This document shows, piece by piece, positions 17,996 to 26,911 of a stretch of 64,000 nt of DNA. The translations under genes were made by a program, and so were the position numbers. Every line of letters starts with the position of its first letter. Position 1 is the first letter of the stretch. Source of the DNA: Candidatus Desulfopertinax cowenii (GTDB lineage Bacteria; Bacillota; Desulfotomaculia; Desulfotomaculales; Desulforudaceae); the NCBI GenBank assembly GCA_001899445.1, contig MPOA01000006.1:496001-560000 (forward strand), read 5' to 3'. The notes under the pieces were generated by a model. It had not been told where the DNA came from, ran no database searches, and was given only the letters and a program-made list of their open reading frames with translations.

Positions 17996-18689
17996 CTTCC
18001 TCGATCCCCCGCACGTAATCCCGCAGCAGGGGGAAGTCCCCTCCCAGGATCAGGCACACTGCTATAATATATCTTCGGTGCCGTTGAACCGTTTTAGGGT
18101 TAAAAACCAGCTGCCGGAGAAGAATTTTGAAGGGGAGTTTTTTCTTTCGCTCCAGGCTGGCCCGCATTTCGGGGTCGGCCAGGATGCGGCGGGCAATGCC
18201 GACCGCAATCCGGCGGGAATCCCGGTGTTTGGGAGTTTCGCGGACCAGGTCCTCAAAACTGATCCCGTATTCGGCCAGGTGAGCGGTCAACCTCTGAATC
18301 TCTTCCCGCGCCTCATCCGCCGGAAAAGCGTTTTCCGGCCGGCCGGTCTCCCGCGGCAGTTCGGCGTACGGCACCTCGGCGGCGTGTCGGCGGGAAGCCC
18401 GGTAATGATCCACCAGCCGGCGTCTGATCACCTGCCGGGCGAAACCGTGGAAGGAAGCACCCCGGCTGGCGTCGTACCGGTCCACGGCTTCGTTGAAGGC
18501 GATAAGCGCCACGCTGTACTCATCGGTCGAGGTGAGGTCCGCTCTCTGAGCAGGTACAACCTGCGCCACGCACTTGACAATAAAATTGCGATGACCCGCG
18601 ATTAGCTCTTCGCGGGCGCTTCGGTTTCCCTTCCTAGCCTGCTCAAGGAGGACAAGGGTTTCCTTTTCGCTACCGGACACGCCGTCCAC
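17973..18689 (-). CDS. sigI: RNA polymerase sigma factor SigI
   Basis: About 238 residues. It shows the SigI region-2 pattern DEYSVALIAFNEAVDRYDAS followed by RGASFHGFARQVIRRRLVDHYR, and a SigI-type C-terminal helix-turn-helix (LPFKILLRQLVFNPKTVQRH). SigI controls heat or envelope genes in Bacillus and polysaccharide-responsive genes in clostridia, held inactive by RsgI. GTG 18689 is preferred because GGGGG lies seven bases upstream; TTG 18713 is an alternative. I did not find a convincing SigI-type promoter in the gap to vanW. Confidence 0.88.
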   Translation of the reverse strand: MDGVSGSEKETLVLLEQARKGNRSAREELIAGHRNFIVKCVAQVVPAQRADLTSTDEYSVALIAFNEAVDRYDASRGASFHGFARQVIRRRLVDHYRASRRHAAEVPYAELPRETGRPENAFPADEAREEIQRLTAHLAEYGISFEDLVRETPKHRDSRRIAVGIARRILADPEMRASLERKKKLPFKILLRQLVFNPKTVQRHRRYIIAVCLILGGDFPLLRDYVRGIEEGGEQGGR

Positions 18690-18790
18690 CGTCCAACCCC
18701 CGTTTCCCACCAATCAGCAATCCTGAAAATATCATCGGTAGGCTACCAGCCATACTAAATGTTAGCTGGAAAAACCCAAAAGAAAAAGAG

Positions 18791-19885
18791 TTAAAGCACG
18801 ATTTCCCAAAGGTTGACGTAAAGACGATGCACGGTGCCGCCCGCTTCGATCCGTACCGCATGGGCACGGTTGTTGCCGAATTTCAGGTCGGCCCGGCCGT
18901 AGGAAACGGTGGCGTCCCGGCCCAAGGGCGCATATTCCACCGGGAGACTGTGCGCGTGGCGTTCCACCACGGCCAATCCGGCATCCAGCACCGCGCCGTA
19001 CAACACGGTGGACGTGCGGCAAACGCCGCCGCCCCGCGCCGGCACGTACCGGCCCCCGCTGATCGCGTAACCCACCACGAAACCGCGCTTGGCCGTCCAT
19101 GGGCCGACGGTGGCGTTGTAAGAAAACACCTCTCCCGGCGGCACCACGACCCCGTCTAAGTACTCAGCGGCCTTGACCGCGTTCAACATGTTATTGTAGT
19201 TGTTGCCCCCGGGATTAAAGCGCACCTCGCAGGCCCCGATCCGGTACTGCACCGGCAGGGAAACCGCCTGGACGTCCCTGGCTAGGGCCGTTTTCAACAA
19301 AACGTCCGCCCCCGGGGCCAGGGAATAGACGTTACCGGTCACCGTCCGGAGTTCGGTGTCCACTCGGGACAGGAACACGCTAACCATGGCTCCGTTACCC
19401 GCGGGCAGAAGCCAGACCTGTTCCACTTCCGGCCCAGCCGGATTCCCGTCCGGGCCCCCGGCGGTGAAATCGACCGCTACCGCCCAGTAATCCAAGTCGT
19501 CCACCGCCTCCCCAACGAGCCAGGAAAGCTCCCCGGCCCGTACTAGGGTAAAGGACGGGCCGGAGTGTTCCGTAACCGACGGGTTCATAAAGGCCGCAAA
19601 CAGGGTACCCGGTACGAAGGTCACCCCGGCAAGCATCACCGCCGGCGCCTCAAGATGTATCTCCCGGCCGCCCAAGTGGGCCACTTCACTGCCCGGCACC
19701 ACCCGCAACAGTCGGCCGTCCCAAAGGTTGGCGGTAGCCGCTTTACCGTCCCAGCTCACCGGAATCCCCGCCTGTTCCAGTGCCGGCCGGAGCGGTATCA
19801 TCACGGCGGCACCGGCCGTGCCGCCCGCCGCCAGGAAAAAGATCAACATCAGCAACGGTACCAGTAACCATTTTTTCGTCCGCAT
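18791..19885 (-). CDS. VanW family secreted protein with stalk-like N-terminal domain
   Basis: About 364 residues: a signal peptide (LLVPLLMLIFFLAAGG), a stalk-like domain (IPLRPALEQAGIPVSWDGKA), a middle region, then the VanW domain. The latter shows NAVKAAEYLDGVVVPPGEVF, SYNATVGPWTAKRGF, GGGVCRTSTVLYGAVLDAGL and ERHAHSLPVEYAPLGRDATV. VanW domains occur in envelope proteins of Gram-positive anaerobes; the biochemical role is unknown. ATG 19885 follows GGGGGTGG. It lies upstream of sigI on the same strand with a 100-base gap, so membership in one envelope regulon is possible. Confidence 0.85.
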   Translation of the reverse strand: MRTKKWLLVPLLMLIFFLAAGGTAGAAVMIPLRPALEQAGIPVSWDGKAATANLWDGRLLRVVPGSEVAHLGGREIHLEAPAVMLAGVTFVPGTLFAAFMNPSVTEHSGPSFTLVRAGELSWLVGEAVDDLDYWAVAVDFTAGGPDGNPAGPEVEQVWLLPAGNGAMVSVFLSRVDTELRTVTGNVYSLAPGADVLLKTALARDVQAVSLPVQYRIGACEVRFNPGGNNYNNMLNAVKAAEYLDGVVVPPGEVFSYNATVGPWTAKRGFVVGYAISGGRYVPARGGGVCRTSTVLYGAVLDAGLAVVERHAHSLPVEYAPLGRDATVSYGRADLKFGNNRAHAVRIEAGGTVHRLYVNLWEIVL

Positions 19886-19999
19886 GAACCACCCCCGCTT
19901 TCTTGAATTGTGGCACCGGGTACACCGCATGCCCTATCATACATAGGTATGCAGCCGCGGAATGGATAGAACTGGAAATTAACGTAGGAGAAAAGAAAA

Positions 20000-20090
20000 T
20001 GCCCCGGGCGTTAGCGGGCAACACCCGGGGCAATGGGAGTGGTTGGTTATTGTTGTCGCGCTCCCGGAGCATACTAGACCCGGGAGGGTG
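20000..20090 (+). promoter_or_regulatory. Structured adhE leader with hairpin over the ribosome site
   Basis: First hairpin: GCCCCGGG and CCCGGGGC near 20000-20032. Second: CTCCCGG (20061-20067) pairs with CCGGGAG (20080-20086), covering the GGGAGGG that serves the GTG start at 20096. CACCC in the 3' arm of the first hairpin could instead pair with GGGTG at the edge of the second, so two exclusive folds are conceivable. No known riboswitch was recognised. Confidence 0.4.
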
Positions 20091-20095
20091 TCAAA

Positions 20096-22672
20096 GTGAC
20101 CGCACAAACGACCGAAGCAAGCGAACACATCGATCACCTGGTTTCCCGCGCCCGCACCGCGCTGGAACGGTTCCGGGAAATGGACCAGGCCCGGGTGGAC
20201 CGGGTCGTTCAGGCCGCCGCCCTGGCCGGACTGGACCGGCATATGGAGCTGGCCCGGATGGCAGTGGAGGAAACGGGCCGCGGGGTCTACGAAGACAAAA
20301 TCCTGAAGAATCTCTTTGCCCTCGAGTACGTTTTTCACAGCATCCGTCACCTGAAAACCGCGGGCGTGATCAACACCGACCCGGACACCGGATACCGGGA
20401 AATCGCCGAACCCGCCGGGGTAATCGCCGCCCTAGCTCCGCTGACCAACCCCACCTCCACCACCCTGTTCAAGGGTCTGATCGCGTTAAAGACCCGCAAC
20501 CCGGTAGTGTTCAGCTTTCACCCGGGCGCCCAGCAGTGCAGCGCGGCCGCGGCGCACGTCCTGCGGGAGGCCGCCGTGGCGGCCGGCGCTCCGCAAGACT
20601 GTATTCTTTGGATTGAACAGCCGTCGGTCGAAGCAGCCCGCGCCCTGATGCACCATCCCGGCGTGAACCTGATCCTGGCCACCGGCGGCACCGGCATGGT
20701 CCGGGCCGCGTACAGTACCGGTCGCCCGGCGCTGGGGGTGGGCCCGGGCAATGTGCCCTGCTACATCGAACGGACGGCGAAACTGGAGCGGGCGGTGACC
20801 GACCTGATCCTGAGCAAGACCTTCGACCACGGGATGATCTGCGCCTCGGAACAGGCGCTGATCGTGGACCGCGCCGTGGCCAGCCGGGTACGGGAACTGA
20901 TGCGGGAGGCGGGCTGTCGTTTCCTCGAAGGTGATGAGACTCGGCTGCTGGAAAAGATAGCCACCAACGACCACACCTGCTCCCTGAACCCGCAGGTGGT
21001 GGGCAAAAGCGCCGCCGAGATCGCCCGCCTGGCCGGGTTCGAAGTACCGGAGGACACCAAAATCCTGGTGGCCGGCCAGGACGGGGTCGGCCCCGCTTAC
21101 CCGCTGTCCCGGGAAAAGCTCAGCCCGATCCTGGCCTTTTACGTGGTCGATGGCGCGGAGGAGGGGATCGGCCGCGCCGCAGAGGTGGTCATGTACGAAG
21201 GTCTGGGCCACTCTGCGGTGATCCACTCCGAGAACCCGGAAATTATCGCTGCCTTCTCCGCCCGGGTGCCGGCCAGCCGGATCATCGTCAACGCCCCGGC
21301 CAGCCAGGGCGCCATCGGCGACCTTTACAACACCCTGATACCCTCGCTGACCCTGGGCTGCGGCTACACCGGCGGAAATTCCACCACCGACAACGTCAGT
21401 GCGGTGCACCTGCTGGACATCAAGCGGGTCGCCCCGCGGCGTCCGGAAACGGAGTGGTTCCGGGTACCGCCGGAGATCTATTTCGGACCCGGCGCCCTGG
21501 AACAGCTGGCCCGAGTGCCGGGCCTCAGCCGGGTGTTTCTGGTGACCGACGTCACCCTGTACCGCCTGGGTTACGTGGATCGGGTCCGCCGTCACCTGGA
21601 GCGGTGCGCCAAACCGGTAACGGTGAAGGTGTTCACGGACGTGGAACCGAACCCCTCCCTGGAAACGGTGGAGCGGGGCACCAGGGCTGTGCGCGCTTTC
21701 GAACCGGACACCATCGTTGCCGTGGGCGGTGGCTCGGTCCTTGACGCCGCCAAAGCCATGTGGCTTTTTTACGAATACCCGGAGGTCCGCTTCGATCACC
21801 TGAAGCTGAAGTTCCTGGACATCCGCAAGCGCACTTACGAGCTACCCGCGCGCCCGCGCCGCACACGCCTGGTAGCCATCCCGACCACCTCCGGGAGCGG
21901 CTCCGAGGTCACCGCCTTCACGGTAATCACCGACCGAGAACGGGACATCAAGTATCCGCTGGCCGACTACGCCCTGACCCCCGACTTGGCCATCGTCGAC
22001 GCTGACCTGGCCATGGGGCAACCTCCGGGCCTCACGGCGGACGCCGGGATGGACGTCCTGGGCCACGCCCTCGAGGCTTACGTTTCGGTACGGGCCTCCG
22101 ACTACACCGATCCCCTGGCCCTAAAGGCGATTGAGCTGGTGTTCGAGTACCTGCTCCGCGCCTACCGGAACCCGGACGACCACGAGGCCCGGGAAAAGAT
22201 GCATACCGCAGCCACCCTGGCCGGGATGGCGTTCACCAACGCCTTCCTGGGCATCAACCACAGCCTGGCGCACAAGCTGGGCGGCGAGTTCAACATCCCG
22301 CACGGCCGCGCCATCGCGGTGCTGATGCCCCACGTGATCCGCTACAACGCGCAGGTGCCGACCAAGTATACCAGCTACCCGAACTACGAGCACTACCGGG
22401 CCGCGGAAAGGTATCGCCAGGTCGCCCGGCACCTGGACCTGCCCGCCGACACCGCCGAAGAAGGCTTGTCCTCCCTGGTGAAGGCAATCCGCAACCTGAT
22501 GCGGGAGCTAGAAATGCCCCTGACCATCGCCGACTGCGGCGTCCCGCGGGACCGGTTCGAGGAACGGCTGCCCTTACTGGCCGAAAAGGCCTACGAAGAC
22601 CAGACCACGGTCACCAACCCCCGGCAGCCCCTGGTCTCGGAACTGATAGAAATATACCGCCAGGCATACTAA
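20096..22672 (+). CDS. adhE: Bifunctional acetaldehyde-CoA/alcohol dehydrogenase
   Basis: An 858-residue fusion. The N-terminal half (about 1-440) is a CoA-acylating aldehyde dehydrogenase with the catalytic Cys in KTFDHGMICASEQALIVD. The C-terminal half (about 460-858) is an iron-dependent alcohol dehydrogenase: VAVGGGSVLDAAKAMW for NAD binding, TTSGSGSEVTAFTVI, and metal-binding His in NHSLAHKLGGEFNIPHGRA. It interconverts acetyl-CoA and ethanol using NADH, a fermentative electron sink. The GTG start uses GGGAGGG, which lies in a leader hairpin. It is single-gene and on the opposite strand from the era block. Confidence 0.95.
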   Translation: MTAQTTEASEHIDHLVSRARTALERFREMDQARVDRVVQAAALAGLDRHMELARMAVEETGRGVYEDKILKNLFALEYVFHSIRHLKTAGVINTDPDTGYREIAEPAGVIAALAPLTNPTSTTLFKGLIALKTRNPVVFSFHPGAQQCSAAAAHVLREAAVAAGAPQDCILWIEQPSVEAARALMHHPGVNLILATGGTGMVRAAYSTGRPALGVGPGNVPCYIERTAKLERAVTDLILSKTFDHGMICASEQALIVDRAVASRVRELMREAGCRFLEGDETRLLEKIATNDHTCSLNPQVVGKSAAEIARLAGFEVPEDTKILVAGQDGVGPAYPLSREKLSPILAFYVVDGAEEGIGRAAEVVMYEGLGHSAVIHSENPEIIAAFSARVPASRIIVNAPASQGAIGDLYNTLIPSLTLGCGYTGGNSTTDNVSAVHLLDIKRVAPRRPETEWFRVPPEIYFGPGALEQLARVPGLSRVFLVTDVTLYRLGYVDRVRRHLERCAKPVTVKVFTDVEPNPSLETVERGTRAVRAFEPDTIVAVGGGSVLDAAKAMWLFYEYPEVRFDHLKLKFLDIRKRTYELPARPRRTRLVAIPTTSGSGSEVTAFTVITDRERDIKYPLADYALTPDLAIVDADLAMGQPPGLTADAGMDVLGHALEAYVSVRASDYTDPLALKAIELVFEYLLRAYRNPDDHEAREKMHTAATLAGMAFTNAFLGINHSLAHKLGGEFNIPHGRAIAVLMPHVIRYNAQVPTKYTSYPNYEHYRAAERYRQVARHLDLPADTAEEGLSSLVKAIRNLMRELEMPLTIADCGVPRDRFEERLPLLAEKAYEDQTTVTNPRQPLVSELIEIYRQAY

Positions 22673-22686
22673 AGGGGCCAGACCTC

Positions 22687-22921
22687 AAAAAAAACGCAAC
22701 GCACCAACAGTACCAACCGTTTCCCCGCAAACCGGGACAGTCTTCGGGAGGGCAAAAGATACTCGCTTGGGCGCTGAAACGCATCCCCGGACGGCACCGG
22801 TGCCGTAACACGCGCTTGCCCCGGTGAGCCACCGGGCGGGGCTTCTCCCAGACCGCCGGTCCCCGGAAACCGATCTTTTCTGCCCAGCACACAGGTGCGT
22901 TGCCCACTGCAACACACCTGG
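22687..22921 (-). ncRNA. Candidate structured non-coding RNA with intrinsic terminator
   Basis: This 315-base gap between convergent era and adhE is rich in nested complementarity. On the minus strand a 5' hairpin (CAGGTGTGTTGC with GCAACGCACCTG, 22892-22920) opens the element. Near the 3' end GGTGCGTTGC (22705-22696) is an exact complement of GCAACGCACC in that hairpin and is followed at once by eight T. Inside, AAAAGAT (22879-22873) can pair with ATCTTTT (22760-22754), flanked by GGGC/GCCC. Several local hairpins lie within, such as CCCGGTG-GCT-CACCGGG and ACGGCACCGGTGCCGT. The shape is a closed multibranch RNA of about 235 nt. It does not match 6S, SRP, tmRNA, RNase P or a riboswitch consensus that I know. 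Confidence 0.5.
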
Positions 22922-22987
22922 TATTCGCTCCCGTTATTGCCTAATCCTGCTAGGTCGCAGTAAATTTTACAAATAATCGCCGCCGAT

Positions 22988-23890
22988 CTATTCCTTCCGG
23001 AATCCCAGGCGGTGGAGCTGCCTTTCGTCCTGGCGCCACTTGCTCTTTACCTTCACCCAGAGTTCGAGGTACACCCGCGCGCCGAGCAAGTGCTCAATTT
23101 CCTCCCGGGCCAGCCGCCCGATGTTCTTCAGCATCCGGCCGCCCTCTCCGATCAGGATGGCCTTCTGCGAGTCACGCTCCACGAAAATGGTCGCCCGGAT
23201 CACGGTGACCCCTTTGTGGCCCGGGAAAACTTCGTCCACCACCACGACCACGCTGTGGGGCACTTCCTGTGACGTCAGGTGCAACACCTTCTCCCGCACC
23301 AGCTCGGCCAGGATCAGCGCTTCCGGCTGATCGGACACGGTGCCCTCCGGGTAGTAGCGCGGTCCGACCGGCAGATAACGCACCACCAGGTCCAGCAAAC
23401 GGTCCACGTTCTCGCCGGTCCGCGCCGACAGGGGCACGATTTCCACGAAATCAAGCTTGCTCCGCAGCTCGTCGATGAGCGGCAGGAGCTTGGGTTTGGC
23501 CACCAGGTCCACCTTGTTGATCACCAGAAAAACCGGCGTGCGCGCTTCGGCAAGCCGCTGCAGAATGAACTCGTCTCCCGAACCGAATTTCCGGTGCGCC
23601 TCAATCAGGAACAGAATCAGGTCGACGTCCTGTAACGTGCCCAGGGCAGTATCAACCATGAGCCGGCCCAGCCGGTGTTTAGGCTTGTGGATCCCGGGGG
23701 TGTCCACAAACACAATCTGGGCGTCATCCCGGGTGAGCACCGCCCGAATGCGGTGCCTGGTGGTCTGGGGCTTGTCGGAAATGATGGCCACCTTCTGGCC
23801 GACCAGGTTGTTGAGCAGGGTGGACTTTCCCACGTTGGGGCGCCCGATAATGGTGACAAATCCCGACCGGTGTTCAGGCGTGTGGTTCAT
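22988..23890 (-). CDS. era: GTPase Era
   Basis: A 300-residue protein. GTPase motifs: GRPNVGKST (about 17-25), DTPGIHKPKHRLG and NKVD. The C-terminal KH RNA-binding domain shows LIGEGGRMLKNIGRLAREEI. Era binds the 3' end of 16S rRNA in 30S maturation. It is the last gene of the yqfC-yqfD-phoH-pgpH-ybeY-cdd-era run, three bases after the cdd stop. Its 3' side holds the candidate RNA. Confidence 0.97.
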   Translation of the reverse strand: MNHTPEHRSGFVTIIGRPNVGKSTLLNNLVGQKVAIISDKPQTTRHRIRAVLTRDDAQIVFVDTPGIHKPKHRLGRLMVDTALGTLQDVDLILFLIEAHRKFGSGDEFILQRLAEARTPVFLVINKVDLVAKPKLLPLIDELRSKLDFVEIVPLSARTGENVDRLLDLVVRYLPVGPRYYPEGTVSDQPEALILAELVREKVLHLTSQEVPHSVVVVVDEVFPGHKGVTVIRATIFVERDSQKAILIGEGGRMLKNIGRLAREEIEHLLGARVYLELWVKVKSKWRQDERQLHRLGFRKE

Positions 23891-23893
23891 GTT

Positions 23894-24304
23894 TCATTCT
23901 CCCTCGCCCCGGGGGAACCGAAACGCTCCAGGGAGCAGTTCGGCCACCGTTTTCACCTCGAAATCGCCCCGCACGTCGGCCAGGAGCAGGCGCAAGGAGG
24001 GCGCGAATTCGGACAGCACCTGGAGGCAAGCACCGCAGGGCCGGCAGTAGCCCTCCCGGTCTGCGGCCACCGCCAGCGCCGCAAAGCCCCGTTCACCGCC
24101 AGCCACCGCCGCAAAAACGGCTACCCGTTCGGCGCACACCGTCAGGCCGTATGAACCGTTTTCCACGTTGCACCCGGTGAACACCCGGCCCCCGGTGGTC
24201 AACAGGGCCGCCCCCACCCGGTACCGGGAGTAAGGCGCGTACGCGTTCCCCCGGGCCGCCAGGGCCAGTCCAACCAGTTCGGCATCGGAGCACGCGGCCG
24301 CCAC
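23894..24304 (-). CDS. cdd: Cytidine deaminase
   Basis: 136 residues, the usual length of tetrameric cytidine deaminases. The zinc site has all three Cys: one in LTVCAERVAVF and two in CRPCGACLQVL; substrate-binding residues lie in CNVENGSYGL. It deaminates cytidine and deoxycytidine in pyrimidine salvage. The start is GTG 24304, four bases after the ybeY stop, which suggests translational coupling; the frame continues upstream only as out-of-frame ybeY sequence. The diacylglycerol kinase gene often found between ybeY and cdd is absent. Confidence 0.95.
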   Translation of the reverse strand: MAAACSDAELVGLALAARGNAYAPYSRYRVGAALLTTGGRVFTGCNVENGSYGLTVCAERVAVFAAVAGGERGFAALAVAADREGYCRPCGACLQVLSEFAPSLRLLLADVRGDFEVKTVAELLPGAFRFPRGEGE

Positions 24305-24308
24305 CGCG

Positions 24309-24767
24309 CTACGCCCCCACCCGGCGGAGCACGTCGTCCTCCCGTTCCCGCATCCGCTGCGCGTCCGGGTCGTTTTCGTGGTCGTAGCCCAGGAGATGAA
24401 GGGTTCCGTGAACGGCCAACCGGGCGACCTCCCGGGGCAAGTCGTGCCCGTACTCGGCGGCCTGGCGCCCGGCCGCGGGCAGCGAGATGACCACGTCACC
24501 CAGGACGAACACTCCCGACTCATCCCCGGCGTCCGCGGGTTCCTCCTCGCGCATCGGGAAGGCCAGCACGTCCGTGGGCCGATCCTGGCCGCGGAAACGC
24601 CGGTTCAGTTCCTGGATGTACTCGTCGTCCACCAGGGCCACGCCCAACTCGACCCGCGCCCCGGTCTCTTCCGCGTCCAGGGCAGACTCCACCACCCTTT
24701 GCACCAGGGACAACAGTTTATCGTCCACCGCCACGGTTTCTTGCAAATTGCTGATGACGATGGCCAT
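24309..24767 (-). CDS. ybeY: Endoribonuclease YbeY, rRNA maturation factor
   Basis: 152 residues from ATG 24767, which follows AAAGGAGG. The zinc-binding motif HGTLHLLGYDH is intact, with the preceding GDVVISLP. YbeY acts in 16S rRNA 3'-end processing and ribosome quality control. The gene overlaps the end of pgpH by about 50 bases and is closely followed by cdd. Confidence 0.95.
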   Translation of the reverse strand: MAIVISNLQETVAVDDKLLSLVQRVVESALDAEETGARVELGVALVDDEYIQELNRRFRGQDRPTDVLAFPMREEEPADAGDESGVFVLGDVVISLPAAGRQAAEYGHDLPREVARLAVHGTLHLLGYDHENDPDAQRMREREDDVLRRVGA

Positions 24768-26904
24768 TCCGGGCCTTCCTCCTTTCGATCTCCTTGGCGT
24801 CAGGATACTCAATTCGGTTGTGAAAAATACCGGTAAACACCCGGGCAAAGGCGGCCCCGATCAGTTCGAGATCCCGGAAAGTCAGGTCGCACTCGTCCAA
24901 CTGCCCGTCCGCCAGCTTGTCCTTGATCACCTTGCGGATCAGCCCCCCCACCTGGCCCGGCGTCGGGTTGGAAGCCGAACGTACCGCGGCTTCCACGGTA
25001 TCGGCCAGCATGATCAGAGCGGCTTCCTTGGTCTGGGGCTTGGGACCTTCGTAACGGAAGTCCTCCTCCCGCACCAGGTTTTTCTCATCCTGCTGCAGCG
25101 CCTTCTGGTAAAAGAAAGTGATCAGGCCAGTGCCGTGGTGCTGTTCGATGATGTCAATGATCGCCTGCGGTAGCTTGTGCTCCCAGGCGAATTCCACGCC
25201 GTCCTTGACGTGCGCGGTCAGGACCAGCGTGGACAGGCCAGGGGTAATCTTATTGTGCGGGTTTTTACTGATTAGCTGGTTTTCAATGAAAAAATAAGGA
25301 CGTCTGATCTTACCGACGTCGTGGTAATAGGCGCCCACCCGCACCAGGATCGGGTCCGCACCAACCGCCTCGGCCCCGGCCTCGGCCAGGTTGGCCACCA
25401 GGATGCTGTGGTGGTAGGTCCCGGGGGCGTCCAGCAGGAGACGCTTCAACAACGGTTGGTTGGGATTAGCCAGTTCCAGCAGCTTCACCGCCGAAGTAAT
25501 CCGGAAGGAACTTTCCAGGAAAGGCAGCGCCCCGTTGGCCAGGACCGAGGACAACAGGCCGTTAGCCGTGCCCAGAATCAGGCTGGAGGTCAAAAGCAGG
25601 CCCGGCGAAGTATCCGTCAACAGGCCGACCGTGAGAATGGCCACGATGTTCGCCCCGGCAACGTATACCCCAGCCCGTACCAGGTCGGTCCGCTGGCTGA
25701 GCTTGGACACACTGAACACCCCGGCCATGCCGCCCAGGAGCCCGACCAGGGCAAAGCGCAAGTCGTTGCCGGTCATGACCCCCACTAGGCCGGCCAGTAC
25801 CGTCACCACGATCAGGGCCAGCCGGAAGTCCAGGAGAATGGCCACCAGCATCCCGGCCGCCGCCACCGGCACCGCGTAGCCCAGCAGGCTGCCGAACTCC
25901 GGCCACTGGGTAACCTGAACGGCGATCATCACCTTGCCGATAACCATGACGGTCAACACAATGATGCCCAGCATGTACAGGTGGCCCACATTGCCGTAGA
26001 TTTCCCGGTGCTGCTTCCGGATGTAGTGCAGGACGATTACCGTCAGGAGCACAATCAACAGCACCGTACCGAGAATGGCCTTGAAGGGCACGGGGCGGTG
26101 CAGTTCCCCGGCGGCCTCCAGTTTCACCAGATGCTGGGTGGTGACGATCTCGCCCTCACCGATGATCTTCTGGCCCTTCTTCAGGGTCACCAGCACCGGG
26201 CTCACCTGGTCCATGGCCGCTTGCCGCAGCTGCTCGGTACGCTGGGCGTTGTAAAAGGCATTCGGCCGCAGCAGGGTGTTGATCAGGTTCCGGCCCAGAA
26301 GCTCCCAGGGCCGGCTCCACCCGGCGTCGCGGATTTCCTCGATTAGGGCATGCTTCGCTTCCTCCAGGTTCTCCTCGGACACTCCCTGGCCCTGTTCCAT
26401 GGCGCGGGTAACCATCAGCGTCAGTTCCTTTTCCAACGCCGCCGTGCTAGCCGGATTCCCCTCCGCCAGCGCGGCCAGTACATCCGACGGCAGCGGGAAC
26501 GGCAGAAACTCGTCCATGGCCTCGACTTTACCCGCCAGATCCAGGGTGTCGTTCTGCTGGATCTCCCGAATCAGGGACATGGTTTCGGAAATGTCCTGCC
26601 GCACGGCTACCGTTACTTGGGGATCGAAGTCGTACTGCTTGGCCACCATCCGGGCGGCCTGCTGGCGCGCCTCCTCGGTCTTGGCCCGGTCCTCAAAGGT
26701 GATGGTTTCGCGCGCGTTGATGGTGCGGGGGGAAACCTGCCCCACCTGCAGGCGCACCTGCTGGGGAAAGAAATCGACGCACACGATCAGCGTTAGAAAC
26801 AACAGGAAAAACAGGACCGCGCTGGTCCGGCGGACCTTCTGGCTGCGAAAAACGGTGGACAAACCCCGCCCGGCTTGGGCCACCAGCTCACGCAAGACCC
26901 ACAC
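24718..26904 (-). CDS. pgpH: 7TM-HD cyclic-di-AMP phosphodiesterase, PgpH/YqfF family
   Basis: About 728 residues. One N-terminal membrane helix is followed by an extracytoplasmic 7TMR-HDED domain (about residues 60-280), seven membrane helices (about 285-480) and a cytoplasmic HD domain with HHSILVANLAEAG, YYHDVGKIRRPYFF and EQHHGTGLI. In Listeria the family cleaves c-di-AMP to pApA. GTG 26904 follows AGAGGAG and starts seven bases after the phoH stop. A c-di-AMP riboswitch is present at 53065-53215 in the same window, which supports a c-di-AMP role for this protein. Confidence 0.92.
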   Translation of the reverse strand: MWVLRELVAQAGRGLSTVFRSQKVRRTSAVLFFLLFLTLIVCVDFFPQQVRLQVGQVSPRTINARETITFEDRAKTEEARQQAARMVAKQYDFDPQVTVAVRQDISETMSLIREIQQNDTLDLAGKVEAMDEFLPFPLPSDVLAALAEGNPASTAALEKELTLMVTRAMEQGQGVSEENLEEAKHALIEEIRDAGWSRPWELLGRNLINTLLRPNAFYNAQRTEQLRQAAMDQVSPVLVTLKKGQKIIGEGEIVTTQHLVKLEAAGELHRPVPFKAILGTVLLIVLLTVIVLHYIRKQHREIYGNVGHLYMLGIIVLTVMVIGKVMIAVQVTQWPEFGSLLGYAVPVAAAGMLVAILLDFRLALIVVTVLAGLVGVMTGNDLRFALVGLLGGMAGVFSVSKLSQRTDLVRAGVYVAGANIVAILTVGLLTDTSPGLLLTSSLILGTANGLLSSVLANGALPFLESSFRITSAVKLLELANPNQPLLKRLLLDAPGTYHHSILVANLAEAGAEAVGADPILVRVGAYYHDVGKIRRPYFFIENQLISKNPHNKITPGLSTLVLTAHVKDGVEFAWEHKLPQAIIDIIEQHHGTGLITFFYQKALQQDEKNLVREEDFRYEGPKPQTKEAALIMLADTVEAAVRSASNPTPGQVGGLIRKVIKDKLADGQLDECDLTFRDLELIGAAFARVFTGIFHNRIEYPDAKEIERRKARNGHRHQQFARNRGGGR

Positions 26905-26911
26905 TTTGTGG

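Noticed and set aside
22687-22921. Assignment of the structured region to 6S RNA, SRP RNA or RNase P RNA
   Set aside because: I could not find the conserved core sequences of SRP or RNase P, and the fold looks branched rather than the single rod of 6S. It is left as an unassigned candidate.
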